A stretch of 64,000 nucleotides of DNA from Chloroflexota bacterium (GTDB lineage: Bacteria; Chloroflexota; Anaerolineae; Anaerolineales; VGOW01), in NCBI GenBank assembly GCA_016197225.1, contig JACPWC010000013.1, positions 25,181 through 89,180 of the forward strand. The letters run 5' to 3'. The translations under genes and the position numbers were made by a program. How positions within the stretch are numbered: the stretch's first letter is position 1; the number at the start of each line of letters is the position of its first letter. This document shows, one piece after another, positions 34,417-42,479 of the stretch. The notes below the pieces were generated by a model. It worked only from the letters and a program-made list of their open reading frames with translations, searched no databases and was not told the origin of the DNA.

Positions 34417-35643
34417 ATGGCCCGCAAAGACAAACGCATCTTCGGACAACACAACGCGCTGTTTGAACCCAATCTCGACTTCAGCCGCCTGCGCCACGAG
34501 CGTCTGGCAAAAGTCCAGCGCGAGATGGCCAAACGCGACATCGGCGCGCTGATCCTGACCGACATCATGAACATTCGCTATGCCACCGGCGTCAGCGTCA
34601 TGCCGCTGTGGACGGCGGTCAATCTGGCACATTACGTGCTGGTTCCGGTCAACGGCGACCCCATCATTTACGAATACAACCAGTCGCGATTCATCGCCCG
34701 GCAATTCTGGTCGGACGTGCGCCCGGCGCATTACTGGCAACACCGCTTCGCCGATCAATATGCGCCCGACCTTTCCAACAGATGGGCTTCGGAGTTCAAA
34801 GACGTGCTTCAGGAAAAAGGGCTGGCCGGTTCCAAAGTGGGCGTAGACAATCTGGACTACTACGGTTTCACCGCCTTGCAAAACCAGGGCTTTCATCTAA
34901 CGGACGCCGACGAGCCAATGGAAGCCGCCCGCGTCGTTAAATTGCCAGACGAGATCGAGCTTCTGCGTCAGTCCGCCGCTGTGTGCGAATCCGCTCTTTA
35001 CGACGTGGAACAGGCCATCCGCCCCGGCATCAGCGAGAATGAACTGCTGGCGATCTTCTGGCATGGCATGTTGGCCCTGGGCGGCGAACACTGCTTCACC
35101 CGCCTCATCGCTTCCGGCCACAAGACCAATCCCTGGTTCCACGAAGCCGGGAGCAAACTGGTGCGCCCCGGCGACCTGGTGGGCATTGACACCGACATGA
35201 TCGGCCCGCACGGCTACGTGTGCGACATCTCGCGCACCTTCCTTTGTGGCGATGTCGCCACCGCAACCCAAAAAGAGGCTTACAAAGTCGCCTACGATTT
35301 CATTCAAGGCACAATTGAGTTGTGCCAGCCCGGCGTCGCCTTTTCCGATTTTGCCAGGCGCATCCCGACCGTCCCGGAAGCTTATAAAGCGCAACGCTAC
35401 TCGGTCATCCTGCACGGCATCGGCACCGACGACGAGCCGCCTTTCATTCCGTTCATTGATGATCTGAGGGGCGAAACCTTTGTGGACGGCGAGTTTCAAG
35501 AGAACACCGTCTTGAGCGTTGAGTTCTACGCCGGAAAAGTGGGCGAGCAGGACGGCGTAAAATTAGAGGAAGAAATCTGGCTTACCAAAGACGGGCCGGT
35601 GGTGATTTCGTTGTATCCTTATGAGGAGAAGTTGTTGAGGTGA
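34417..35643 (+). CDS. M24-family metallohydrolase, DddP/creatinase-like
   Basis: The 408-residue 'pita-bread' protein has an N-terminal creatinase-type domain and a C-terminal catalytic domain. Dinuclear-metal residues are visible in IDTDMIGPHGYVCDISRT (two Asp), ILHGIGTDDEPP (His), VLSVEFYAG (Glu) and VKLEEEIWLT (Glu). Family activities include Xaa-Pro peptidase and creatinase. From memory, the DTDxIG...DISRT and HGxGxxDE strings also resemble the DMSP lyase DddP. With methyltransferases and a C-S lyase next door, a non-peptide methylated substrate is plausible. Peptidase remains the default alternative. Confidence 0.8.
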   Translation: MARKDKRIFGQHNALFEPNLDFSRLRHERLAKVQREMAKRDIGALILTDIMNIRYATGVSVMPLWTAVNLAHYVLVPVNGDPIIYEYNQSRFIARQFWSDVRPAHYWQHRFADQYAPDLSNRWASEFKDVLQEKGLAGSKVGVDNLDYYGFTALQNQGFHLTDADEPMEAARVVKLPDEIELLRQSAAVCESALYDVEQAIRPGISENELLAIFWHGMLALGGEHCFTRLIASGHKTNPWFHEAGSKLVRPGDLVGIDTDMIGPHGYVCDISRTFLCGDVATATQKEAYKVAYDFIQGTIELCQPGVAFSDFARRIPTVPEAYKAQRYSVILHGIGTDDEPPFIPFIDDLRGETFVDGEFQENTVLSVEFYAGKVGEQDGVKLEEEIWLTKDGPVVISLYPYEEKLLR

Positions 35644-35644
35644 C

Positions 35645-37192
35645 ATGACTCTCGATTCTCAACGCTCCGAACGCCGCGCCGCCCGCCGCCAGCAACGCTC
35701 GGCCCTGCCCCTGCTCAAACTCCCTTTTCGCCAACTGCGCAACCCTCTGCCGCCGCTGGAGATCATTTCGCCTGAACAAATCGAAAAACTGCATCAAGCC
35801 TCGATGCACATTCTCGAAAACGTCGGCCTGGACTTTTTGGACAAAGAGACGCTGGACGTTTGGGAGAAGGCCGGGGCAAAGGTGGATGCTTCTGCACGTC
35901 ACGTTTGGCTGGATCGCGGGCTGGTGATGGAGGCCGTCGGCAAAGCGCCCGCGTCGTTCACCTGGCGCTCGCGCAACCCGGAAAAGAACGTCTTTGTCGG
36001 CGAGAACGCGATCACCTTTGCGCCTAACGGCGGCGTGGCCTACTCATCCAACTTCGAGACGGGACGGCGGCGCGGCACAATGGCTGATTACGAAAACTTC
36101 CTCAAGCTGGGGCAGATGTGCAACATTTTGCACTACGCTGGCGAGCAACTGGTCGCGCCGCAGGAGGTGCCGTCATCCATTCGCCACCTCAGACGGCTGT
36201 TCGGCGCGCTGACCCTCACCGACAAGGCCGTGATGGAAGCGGCGCACGGGCGCGAGATCACGGCTGACGCATTAAAAATGGTGAGGCTGGTATTCGGTGA
36301 TTTAATCAGTGACGGCGGCCCCGTTATCGGCGGCATCATCAACGTCAACAGCCCGCTTCGTTACGATGATCGCATGTTAGGCGGCCTCATCACTTACGCC
36401 CGCACCGGGCAAGTCACCATCATCACCCCCTTCATCCTGGCCGGGGCGATGAGTCCGATCAGCATGGCCTCAGCGCTGGCCCAACAAAACGCGGAAGCCC
36501 TGGCGGGCGTCGCCTTGACGCAGTTGATCAGGCCGGGCGCGCCCGTCATCTATGGCGGCTTCACCACGAATGTGGACATGAAGAGCGGAAGCCCGGCCTT
36601 TGGCACGCCGGAGGGCGCGTGGGCGATGTCGGTCGGGGCGCAGTTGGCGCGGCGCTACAAGTTGCCGTATCGCGGCAGTGGCAGTCTCAACAATTCCAAA
36701 ACGCCGGACGCACAGGCGGCTTATGAGACAATGTGGACGATCTGGCCGGCGATTCTGTCGCACACCAACTTCGTCATGCACTCGGTCGGCTGGCTGGAGG
36801 GCGGACTGACCGCCTCTTACGAGAAGTTCATTATAGACGCCGAAAACCTGGCGATGTTCTATCACTTCCTCAACGGCTTTGAGATCAGCGACGAGACGCT
36901 GGCCCTGGACATGATCGCCGAAGTGGAGCCGGGCGGCCACCACTTCGGGACTCCACACACCCAGGCCCGCTTCGCCACCGAGTTCTATCAGTCCACCCTC
37001 GCCGACCGGCTGGGCTACGAAACGTGGCATGCGGCGGGCGCATGGGACACGGCCAAGCGAGCACACGCCGTTTGGAAAGAGATGCTGGCGCAGTACGAGC
37101 CACCGTCAATGGATGCCGGCGTGAAAGAAGCGTTGAGTGAGTATGTAGCGAAAAGGGAGAAGGAGTTGGAGGGGAGGAGTCTTTATGATTGA
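35645..37192 (+). CDS. MttB-family corrinoid methyltransferase, non-pyrrolysine (copy 3)
   Basis: 515 residues, closest to copy 2, with SERRAARRQQRSALPLLKL at the N-terminus, NSPLRYDDRMLGG, FILAGAMSPISMASA, VIYGGFTTNVDMKSGSPAF and PGGHHFGTPHTQARF. It starts one base after the M24 gene stop, and its own end overlaps the MetE-like gene by 8 bases, so the three are co-translated. It lacks an in-frame TAG. The AMSPIS variant of the family AMGPIT string may reflect a different substrate. Confidence 0.9.
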   Translation: MTLDSQRSERRAARRQQRSALPLLKLPFRQLRNPLPPLEIISPEQIEKLHQASMHILENVGLDFLDKETLDVWEKAGAKVDASARHVWLDRGLVMEAVGKAPASFTWRSRNPEKNVFVGENAITFAPNGGVAYSSNFETGRRRGTMADYENFLKLGQMCNILHYAGEQLVAPQEVPSSIRHLRRLFGALTLTDKAVMEAAHGREITADALKMVRLVFGDLISDGGPVIGGIINVNSPLRYDDRMLGGLITYARTGQVTIITPFILAGAMSPISMASALAQQNAEALAGVALTQLIRPGAPVIYGGFTTNVDMKSGSPAFGTPEGAWAMSVGAQLARRYKLPYRGSGSLNNSKTPDAQAAYETMWTIWPAILSHTNFVMHSVGWLEGGLTASYEKFIIDAENLAMFYHFLNGFEISDETLALDMIAEVEPGGHHFGTPHTQARFATEFYQSTLADRLGYETWHAAGAWDTAKRAHAVWKEMLAQYEPPSMDAGVKEALSEYVAKREKELEGRSLYD

Positions 37193-38297
37193 AGCCCACA
37201 CCGATGTCGTCGGCAGTTTGCTTCGCCCGCCGGAATTGTTGCAGGCGCGAGAGGATGTGGCGGCGGGCCGAATTTCGCAAGCCGAGTTCAAGCGCGTCGA
37301 AGATTGGGCGGTTGACGAAGCTATCGCGCTTCAAGAAGAGGCGGGGCTGGAGGTGATCACGGACGGCGAACAGAGGCGGCTGTCCTTTCAGAGCCAACTC
37401 CTGGAGTCGGTGGAGGGCGTTGGCGAGTGGGACATTGACGCTTTCTTGTGGGGCGACTGGAAGGGCATTGAGGGCGTGGTCGAAGACAAGAACACGCAAC
37501 GCCCCAAAGAGCTGGGTGTGGTGAGCAAACTACGCCGCAAGCGCCACTTGTCTTCTGAAGAGTTTGTGTACCTGCGACGGCGCACGACGCGCATTCCCAA
37601 AATTACGCTTACCAGCCCCAGCCTGTACGCCAATTTGTGGTCGCCAGAAAAGTCGAAAGCCGCCTACCCGACCCTCGACAGCTTCCTGGCTGACGTGGTG
37701 GATATTATGCGCGACGAAGTCGCCGAGTTGGTCCGGCTCGGCGCGACCTACATTCAGATTGACGCGCCGCACTACCCGCTGTTGATTGACCCGAAGACTC
37801 GCGCCTTCTACGAAAGCCAGGGCTGGACATTGGAGCGATGGCTGGCGCGCGGCATTGAGATGGACAACGCCCTCATCGGCGATTTCCGCGAAGTGACGTT
37901 CGCCTTTCACCTGTGCCGGGGCAATCAGCACAGCCGCTGGCTGGTCGAGGGCGGCTACGATCTGATCGCCAAGCCGATCTTTCAAAACATTCGCGCCCAA
38001 CGGTTGATGCTTGAGTACGACGACGCGCGCTCCGGCACATTCGACCCGCTCCAAGAAGTGCCCGACGACAAGACGGTAGTGCTGGGGCTGGTGACAACCA
38101 AAAGCCCGCGCCAGGAAACGGTTGAAGAGTTGGCGGCGCGCATCAAAGACGCGGCGCGCTTCGTGCCGCTGGAACGGCTCGGCCTCAGCCCGCAGTGCGG
38201 CTTCGCCACCTCCATCGGCGGCAACGCCCTCACCCTTGAAGATGAGAAGCGCAAGCTGAAGACAATTTGCGAGACGGCGAAAGTAGTATGGGGATAG
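37185..38297 (+). CDS. MetE-like (cobalamin-independent methionine synthase C-terminal type) protein
   Basis: 370 residues corresponding to the catalytic TIM barrel of MetE: AHTDVVGSLLRPPEL, DEAIALQEEAGLEVITDGEQRR, TYIQIDAPHYPLL. Zinc ligands are likely in FAFHLCRGNQ (His and Cys) and LSPQCGFATS (Cys). Stand-alone proteins of this kind transfer methyl groups to thiols from various donors. The 8-base overlap with MttB copy 3 suggests a functional pair, one removing the methyl group and the other passing it on. That pairing is inference. Confidence 0.82.
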   Translation: MIEAHTDVVGSLLRPPELLQAREDVAAGRISQAEFKRVEDWAVDEAIALQEEAGLEVITDGEQRRLSFQSQLLESVEGVGEWDIDAFLWGDWKGIEGVVEDKNTQRPKELGVVSKLRRKRHLSSEEFVYLRRRTTRIPKITLTSPSLYANLWSPEKSKAAYPTLDSFLADVVDIMRDEVAELVRLGATYIQIDAPHYPLLIDPKTRAFYESQGWTLERWLARGIEMDNALIGDFREVTFAFHLCRGNQHSRWLVEGGYDLIAKPIFQNIRAQRLMLEYDDARSGTFDPLQEVPDDKTVVLGLVTTKSPRQETVEELAARIKDAARFVPLERLGLSPQCGFATSIGGNALTLEDEKRKLKTICETAKVVWG

Positions 38298-38365
38298 AGA
38301 AAACCGCAAAGACGCAAAGGGCGCAAAGATTTTTCTTCGCGTTCTTCGTGCCTTTGCGGTTCAAT
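38290..38365. repeat. AACCGCAAAGACGCAAAG / CCTTTGCGGTT inverted repeat
   Basis: AACCGCAAAGACGCAAAGGGCGC pairs with GCGTTCTTCGTGCCTTTGCGGTT across the gap before the ornithine-cyclodeaminase-like gene. Confidence 0.85.
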
Positions 38366-38377
38366 TGGGAGGCTACT

Positions 38378-39355
38378 ATGGTTCTCTGGCTGACCGAAAA
38401 AGATGTTCGTTCATTGCTCACGATGGAAATGGCGCTGGAAGCGGTCGAAGAATCGTTTCACGGGCTGGCCGAGGGCACGGCGACCAACATGCCGCGCCGC
38501 CGGATCAGTCACGAGCGCAACACCTTCCACCTCATGTTCAGCGCCGTCGGCTCGCGCAATGTCATCGGCGTCAAGGCCTACAACACCTACGGCGGGCCGG
38601 TGGATTTTTTGATCCCGCTTTACAGCACTGAGACCGGGCGGCTGATTGCCTTGATTGAGGGCGACTGGCTGGGGCGAGTCCGAACCGGGGCCGCCTCCGG
38701 GGTGGCAAGCAAATACCTGGCCCGGCCCGGCTCGAAGACGCTGAGTCTCTTTGGCACTGGCAGTCAGGCCCAAACGCAAATGCTGGCTGTGTGCGCCGCG
38801 CTGGGCACGATCGAGCGCGTCAACGTTTACAGCCGCAACGCCGAGAACCGGGCAACCTTCGTTGCCGAAATGCAACCGCAGGTGAAGGCGCAGATTGTGG
38901 CCGTGAACTCGCCCGAGGCAACACTTGAGGGCGCCGACGTGATTGCCACCATGACCACTTCCAAAGAGCCGGTGTTTCGCGGCGACCTCCTGCCGCCCGG
39001 CGTCCACATCAACGCCGCCGGGTCGAACCATGCCAGGCGCCGCGAAATTGACGGCGAAACCGTGCGCCGCTGTGCCCGCATCGCCGTCGACTCCATCGAG
39101 CAAGCCAAAATGGAGTGCGGTGACCTGATCGCCGCTGTGGAAGAAAAAATCACCCGCTGGGATGATATGATCGAGTTTGCCGACATCGTAGGCGGCAAAA
39201 CGCCGGGCCGCTCCTCGCCCGACGAAATCACCCTGTTCGAGTCGCAAGGCATCTCGGTCTGGGACGTGGCAACGGCGGCGCGGGTGTATGAGTTGGCGGT
39301 GGAGCGAAGCGTGGGGCAGAAGATTGAAGAGTTTCATCGCGAAGAAAACAACTGA
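38378..39355 (+). CDS. Ornithine cyclodeaminase / mu-crystallin family protein
   Basis: ATG 38378 follows GGGAGG; the longer frame from 38267 would translate the junction repeat. 325 residues: substrate region MALEAVEESFHGLAEG, NMPRRRI; NAD-binding LSLFGTGSQAQTQMLAV; IATMTTSKEPVFRGDLL and INAAGSNHARRREID. Family reactions include ornithine to proline, alanine dehydrogenase and imine reduction (N-methyl or cyclic). In this neighbourhood an N-alkyl amino acid imine is a possible substrate, but this is not shown by sequence. Confidence 0.85.
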   Translation: MVLWLTEKDVRSLLTMEMALEAVEESFHGLAEGTATNMPRRRISHERNTFHLMFSAVGSRNVIGVKAYNTYGGPVDFLIPLYSTETGRLIALIEGDWLGRVRTGAASGVASKYLARPGSKTLSLFGTGSQAQTQMLAVCAALGTIERVNVYSRNAENRATFVAEMQPQVKAQIVAVNSPEATLEGADVIATMTTSKEPVFRGDLLPPGVHINAAGSNHARRREIDGETVRRCARIAVDSIEQAKMECGDLIAAVEEKITRWDDMIEFADIVGGKTPGRSSPDEITLFESQGISVWDVATAARVYELAVERSVGQKIEEFHREENN

Positions 39356-39380
39356 CAGGTTTTGAAAGGACGCGCCTCTT

Positions 39381-40772
39381 ATGACTCACTCCCAACTTCG
39401 TTCCCTCTTCTCCGTTGATCAACAAGTCCCCCGTCTCGACGGCACAATCGGGCCGTACATCAACTTCGACAACGCGGCTTCCACGCCGCCCATGCGGTCA
39501 GTGCAGGAAGCCGTCAACAACTTTATGCAGTGGTACTCGTCGGTGCATCGCGGCACGGGCTTCAAGAGCCAGCTTGCCACGCGCGCTTACGAACAGGCTC
39601 GCGAGATCGCGCTGCGCTTTGTCGGCGCCGACCCGAAAACGCACGTCTGTATCTTCGGCAAGAACTCAACCGAGGCCCTCAACAAGCTCGCCCGGCGCTT
39701 TCACTTTGAGGCCGGGCGAGATGTTGTGCTGGTCTCGCTGATGGAACATCATTCGAACGATCTGCCCTATCGCGCTGTCGCCAACGTCGCCCACGTGGCC
39801 GTGAAGCCGAACGGCGAATTGGACGAAGATGATTACGACCGCAAGCTGAAAGAGTACGCGGGGCGCGTGGCCCTGGTGGCCGTCTCTGGCGGGAGCAACG
39901 TCACCGGCTTCATCAACCCGGCGCGGCGGCTGGCCGAGAAGGCGCACACCGCCGGCGCGCAAATTCTGATTGACTGCGCCCAACTCGCCCCGCATCGCAA
40001 AGTGGATATAGGCGCGCTCGACGACCCTCAGCATTTTGATTACATTGCGATCTCGGCCCACAAGATGTACGCGCCTTACGGCACGGGCGCGCTGATCGGG
40101 CGGCGCGATACATTTGAACACGGGGAACCCGACTTGCGCGGGGGCGGCACGGTGGAGATCGTCACCGAGGACTCGGTGGAGTGGAGCGGCCCGCCCGACC
40201 GCGACGAGGCCGGTAGCCCGAACGTCGTCGGCGCGGTGGCGCTGGCGGCGGCCATCAAACAGCTTGAAGCAGTGGGCATGGAGACCGTGGCCGCCCACGA
40301 GGCCGAGTTGACCGAGCACGCGCTTCGACGCTTGAGTCAGATGGAAAGCGTTGAGTTATTGGGCGACCGCGACCCGGCGCAGGCCGGAACGCGGCTGGGC
40401 GTGATTCCGTTCAACCTGCGCGGCGTGCCGCACTTTCTGGCAGCGGCCATCCTCGGCCACGAGTTCGGCATTGGCGTGCGCAACGGCTGTTTCTGCGCCC
40501 ACCCTTACATTTTGCATTTGCTGGCGTTGACGCCGCAAGAAACGGCGCGGGTGCGCGACGAAATGCTGGCCCACGACCGCCGGGAAATGCCGGGCCTGGT
40601 GCGCGCCAGCTTCGGGCTATATAACACGATTGAAGAAGTGGATCGGTTCGTCGAAGCGCTGGAGAAGATTGCCCGCAAAGAATACAAGGGCAGGTACAAC
40701 CAGGATCGGGCTTCGGGTGACTATGTGCCTGAGGGGTGGAAGCCGGAGTTTGAAAATTATTTTCGGCTATGA
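39381..40772 (+). CDS. Class V aminotransferase, cysteine-desulfurase-like
   Basis: 463 residues with the SufS/NifS/isopenicillin-epimerase fold: INFDNAASTPP, HRGTGFKSQLATRAYEQAR, the phosphate region FGKNSTEALNKLA, DCAQLAPHRKVD and the PLP lysine in ISAHKMYAPYGTGAL. NGCFCAHPY carries Cys residues in the active-site loop region, compatible with desulfurase or C-S/C-N lyase activity. No Suf/Isc scaffold genes are nearby, so a catabolic role with the methyl-compound cluster is as likely as Fe-S assembly. Confidence 0.82.
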   Translation: MTHSQLRSLFSVDQQVPRLDGTIGPYINFDNAASTPPMRSVQEAVNNFMQWYSSVHRGTGFKSQLATRAYEQAREIALRFVGADPKTHVCIFGKNSTEALNKLARRFHFEAGRDVVLVSLMEHHSNDLPYRAVANVAHVAVKPNGELDEDDYDRKLKEYAGRVALVAVSGGSNVTGFINPARRLAEKAHTAGAQILIDCAQLAPHRKVDIGALDDPQHFDYIAISAHKMYAPYGTGALIGRRDTFEHGEPDLRGGGTVEIVTEDSVEWSGPPDRDEAGSPNVVGAVALAAAIKQLEAVGMETVAAHEAELTEHALRRLSQMESVELLGDRDPAQAGTRLGVIPFNLRGVPHFLAAAILGHEFGIGVRNGCFCAHPYILHLLALTPQETARVRDEMLAHDRREMPGLVRASFGLYNTIEEVDRFVEALEKIARKEYKGRYNQDRASGDYVPEGWKPEFENYFRL

Positions 40773-40809
40773 TTTTCGTAGAGGCGAAGCATTCGGCCCT
40801 CACCCCCGG

Positions 40810-40848
40810 CCCCTCTCCCGAAATGAGCGGCACATTTCGGGAGAGGGG
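40810..40848. repeat. CCCCTCTCCCGAAATG / CATTTCGGGAGAGGGG palindrome
   Basis: Perfect 16-bp arms (40810-40825 and 40833-40848) with a 7-base loop lie between convergent genes. No T-run follows, so it is not a classical terminator, though it could stall transcription. A CCCTCACCCCCGG lead-in is part of the same common dispersed repeat. Confidence 0.85.
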
Positions 40849-40856
40849 AGAAAATC

Positions 40857-41993
40857 TCACATGCCACCAATCTCCCACAAAATAATTTCCGGCGGGCACA
40901 GGAAGCGCACGCGCGGCGCGCCTTTGCCTTCCATGCCCAGCCCGCGAGTGACGTAGAGCGTCAGGTCGTCCACCTGCCGCCGACCCACTTCAAATTGTTT
41001 GCCGTAAAGTGAAGCCGTGATCAGCGCCCCAAAAAACGGCAGGCGCACCTGGCCGCCGTGGGTGTGTCCCGATAGCTGAAGGTCAACCCCGGCCTCGGCG
41101 GCGTCCAACACGAGATCAGGGGTGTGATACAGCAAAATGGTGAACCGCGAGGGGCGGCTTCCCAACACCTCCACCAGCTTCGGCCCGTCCACAAACGGCT
41201 TGTGAGTGCAGACCAGTCCAACGAGATCGATCTCATAGCCGTTGTGGCAGATTGTCACTTTCTCGTCGCCCAGCCAGCGAAGGGGAAGGCCGTCGAGGAG
41301 CGGGGAAGGCACGACTTCTTCTTTATCCACCGCCGGGCTACCCGACACGGCGTACACGCCGAGCGGCGCCGACCACTGGCTGATGATCTCGCGCGCCTGC
41401 GCCTGGGCAACCGGATCGTGAATGTACGAAAGGTTGAGAAAGTCGCCGGAGAACAAAATGAGATCGGCGTTGAGGGTTGGGATGAGTTTGAGCAGTTCGC
41501 GCTCGCGGCCGGTGATGCGCTCAATGTGCAAGTCTCCAAGATGCAGGATGCGAAGCGGTTGGCCAGGCTTGAGTTTGGGCGATCTCAACGTTTGCTTTGT
41601 AATCGTCAAGCGGTGCGGCTCGATCCAAAAGCTGTAGATGACGAGCAGTGTGCCGATGATTTCCAATGACAAAGCAAAGGTGAGCGGCAGGAGGGCAAAC
41701 GGTGCGCGCAGAACGGCCAGCGCCAGGGCAGGCGGCTTGGCCGGGCCAAATGATTTTCCGGCGCGAGGCAGGGCGGCCAACAACGCCCAGTCGCCGAGCA
41801 TGAACAGCCACAGGCCAAATGTCTGCGGCCAGTTGCCCCACGTTGGCAAAACAGCAATGAACAACAAGACGGCGGCGAAGACGGGCCGAGGCAGGTTTTC
41901 GATGAAGTCCATGATGTGAAGCAGAACGTCGAACGAGTTGCCGTGAGTGCCGGGAAAGTTTTTGACTTTGGTGAAATCGGGTTTTGGGCGCAT
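40857..41993 (-). CDS. Membrane-anchored metallophosphoesterase, YkuE/YaeI-like, altered motif III
   Basis: 378 residues: four or so membrane helices in the first ~145, then a calcineurin-type domain. ILHLGDLHIE (motif I), LILFSGDFLN (II), LLYHTPD and LSGHTHGGQ (IV/V) are intact. The GNH(D/E) motif III expected after 'GVYAV' is replaced by SGSPAVDK, losing the Asn and His metal/phosphate ligands. Many relatives act on UDP-diacylglucosamine or unknown membrane phosphates. Activity may be changed or lost; the rest of the fold looks maintained. Confidence 0.82.
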   Translation of the reverse strand: MRPKPDFTKVKNFPGTHGNSFDVLLHIMDFIENLPRPVFAAVLLFIAVLPTWGNWPQTFGLWLFMLGDWALLAALPRAGKSFGPAKPPALALAVLRAPFALLPLTFALSLEIIGTLLVIYSFWIEPHRLTITKQTLRSPKLKPGQPLRILHLGDLHIERITGRERELLKLIPTLNADLILFSGDFLNLSYIHDPVAQAQAREIISQWSAPLGVYAVSGSPAVDKEEVVPSPLLDGLPLRWLGDEKVTICHNGYEIDLVGLVCTHKPFVDGPKLVEVLGSRPSRFTILLYHTPDLVLDAAEAGVDLQLSGHTHGGQVRLPFFGALITASLYGKQFEVGRRQVDDLTLYVTRGLGMEGKGAPRVRFLCPPEIILWEIGGM

Positions 41994-42118
41994 GAGGTTG
42001 CGGGTTAGAGGTTGGAGGTTTGAGATTGGAGCGGAGCGATCTTATCACACGACACGCGACAAACGACACTTGACACCCCTCGCTGGCCTGCGGTACACTG
42101 CCGGCACAATTAAATAAA

Positions 42119-42332
42119 GCAGAGAAGGTGCCCTGCACCCCGGATGGTCAGGGCATAAAGGCGAAGCCGGTGGCGTTCCATCATCGAACGGAGTCCGGCG
42201 CTGTTGCGCAACTGTAAGTTAGTCAGGTAGTCAGGTAGTCGAGTTGTCAGAGGGTCAAGTAGTCGGTTGACTACCAGACCACTCGACCATAAGACCAGCA
42301 GACTAACAAGCCAGGTCGCCCGCCTTCTCTGC
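42119..42332 (+). promoter_or_regulatory. Cobalamin (B12) riboswitch
   Basis: P1 is GCAGAGAAGG (42119-42128) with CCTTCTCTGC (42323-42332). Core elements follow: AAGGTGCC, ATAAAGGCGAAGCCGG, GGAGTCCGGCGC, TTGCGCAACTGTAAG, and the B12 box AAGCCAGGTCGCCCGCC (42308-42324). It precedes btuF-btuC-btuD and a PduO gene, as expected for B12-repressed uptake. The variable arm between CAACTGTAA and GCCAGG is formed by a GTAGTCG repeat hairpin of the type seen at trp gene junctions (see the repeat at 42217-42306). Confidence 0.92.
42217..42306 (+). repeat. GTAGTCAGG repeat hairpin inside the riboswitch
   Basis: GTTAGTCAGGTAGTCAGGTAGTCGAG... and ...CTACCAGACCACTCGACC... GACTAAC are imperfect complementary arms, closing with GTTAGTC/GACTAAC. 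It belongs to the same repeat family as 3987-4050 and 5702-5800. Confidence 0.85.
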
Positions 42333-42391
42333 GTTTTCCAGACCCTCGCAGAAAGGAGACGGGAAGATGTTAGATCAGCCCAAACCCCCTT

Positions 42392-42427
42392 AACCCCCTT
42401 GTTGTGAGATAAGGGGGTTTTATTTTT
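42392..42427 (+). terminator. Terminator of the cobalamin riboswitch expression platform
   Basis: AACCCCCTT (42392-42400) pairs with AAGGGGGTT (42411-42419), followed by TTATTTTT. A second copy of AAACCCCCTT lies just upstream (42382-42391) and could compete for the right arm. It stands ahead of btuF, so B12 binding probably controls termination. Confidence 0.75.
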
Positions 42428-42479
42428 AGGTATTCACTCTGTCAAACGATAAACGTCAATTTTCAGGATAACGCTAATC

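Noticed and set aside
33129..34574. Long open frame (481 codons) on the minus strand
   Set aside because: It lies antisense to the C-S lyase, whose family motifs are clear; the minus translation is His/Arg/Gly-rich with no motif. Long antisense frames are expected at this GC content.
38267..38377. Longer start for the ornithine-cyclodeaminase-like gene
   Set aside because: It would translate the junction repeat; ATG 38378 has GGGAGG at proper distance.
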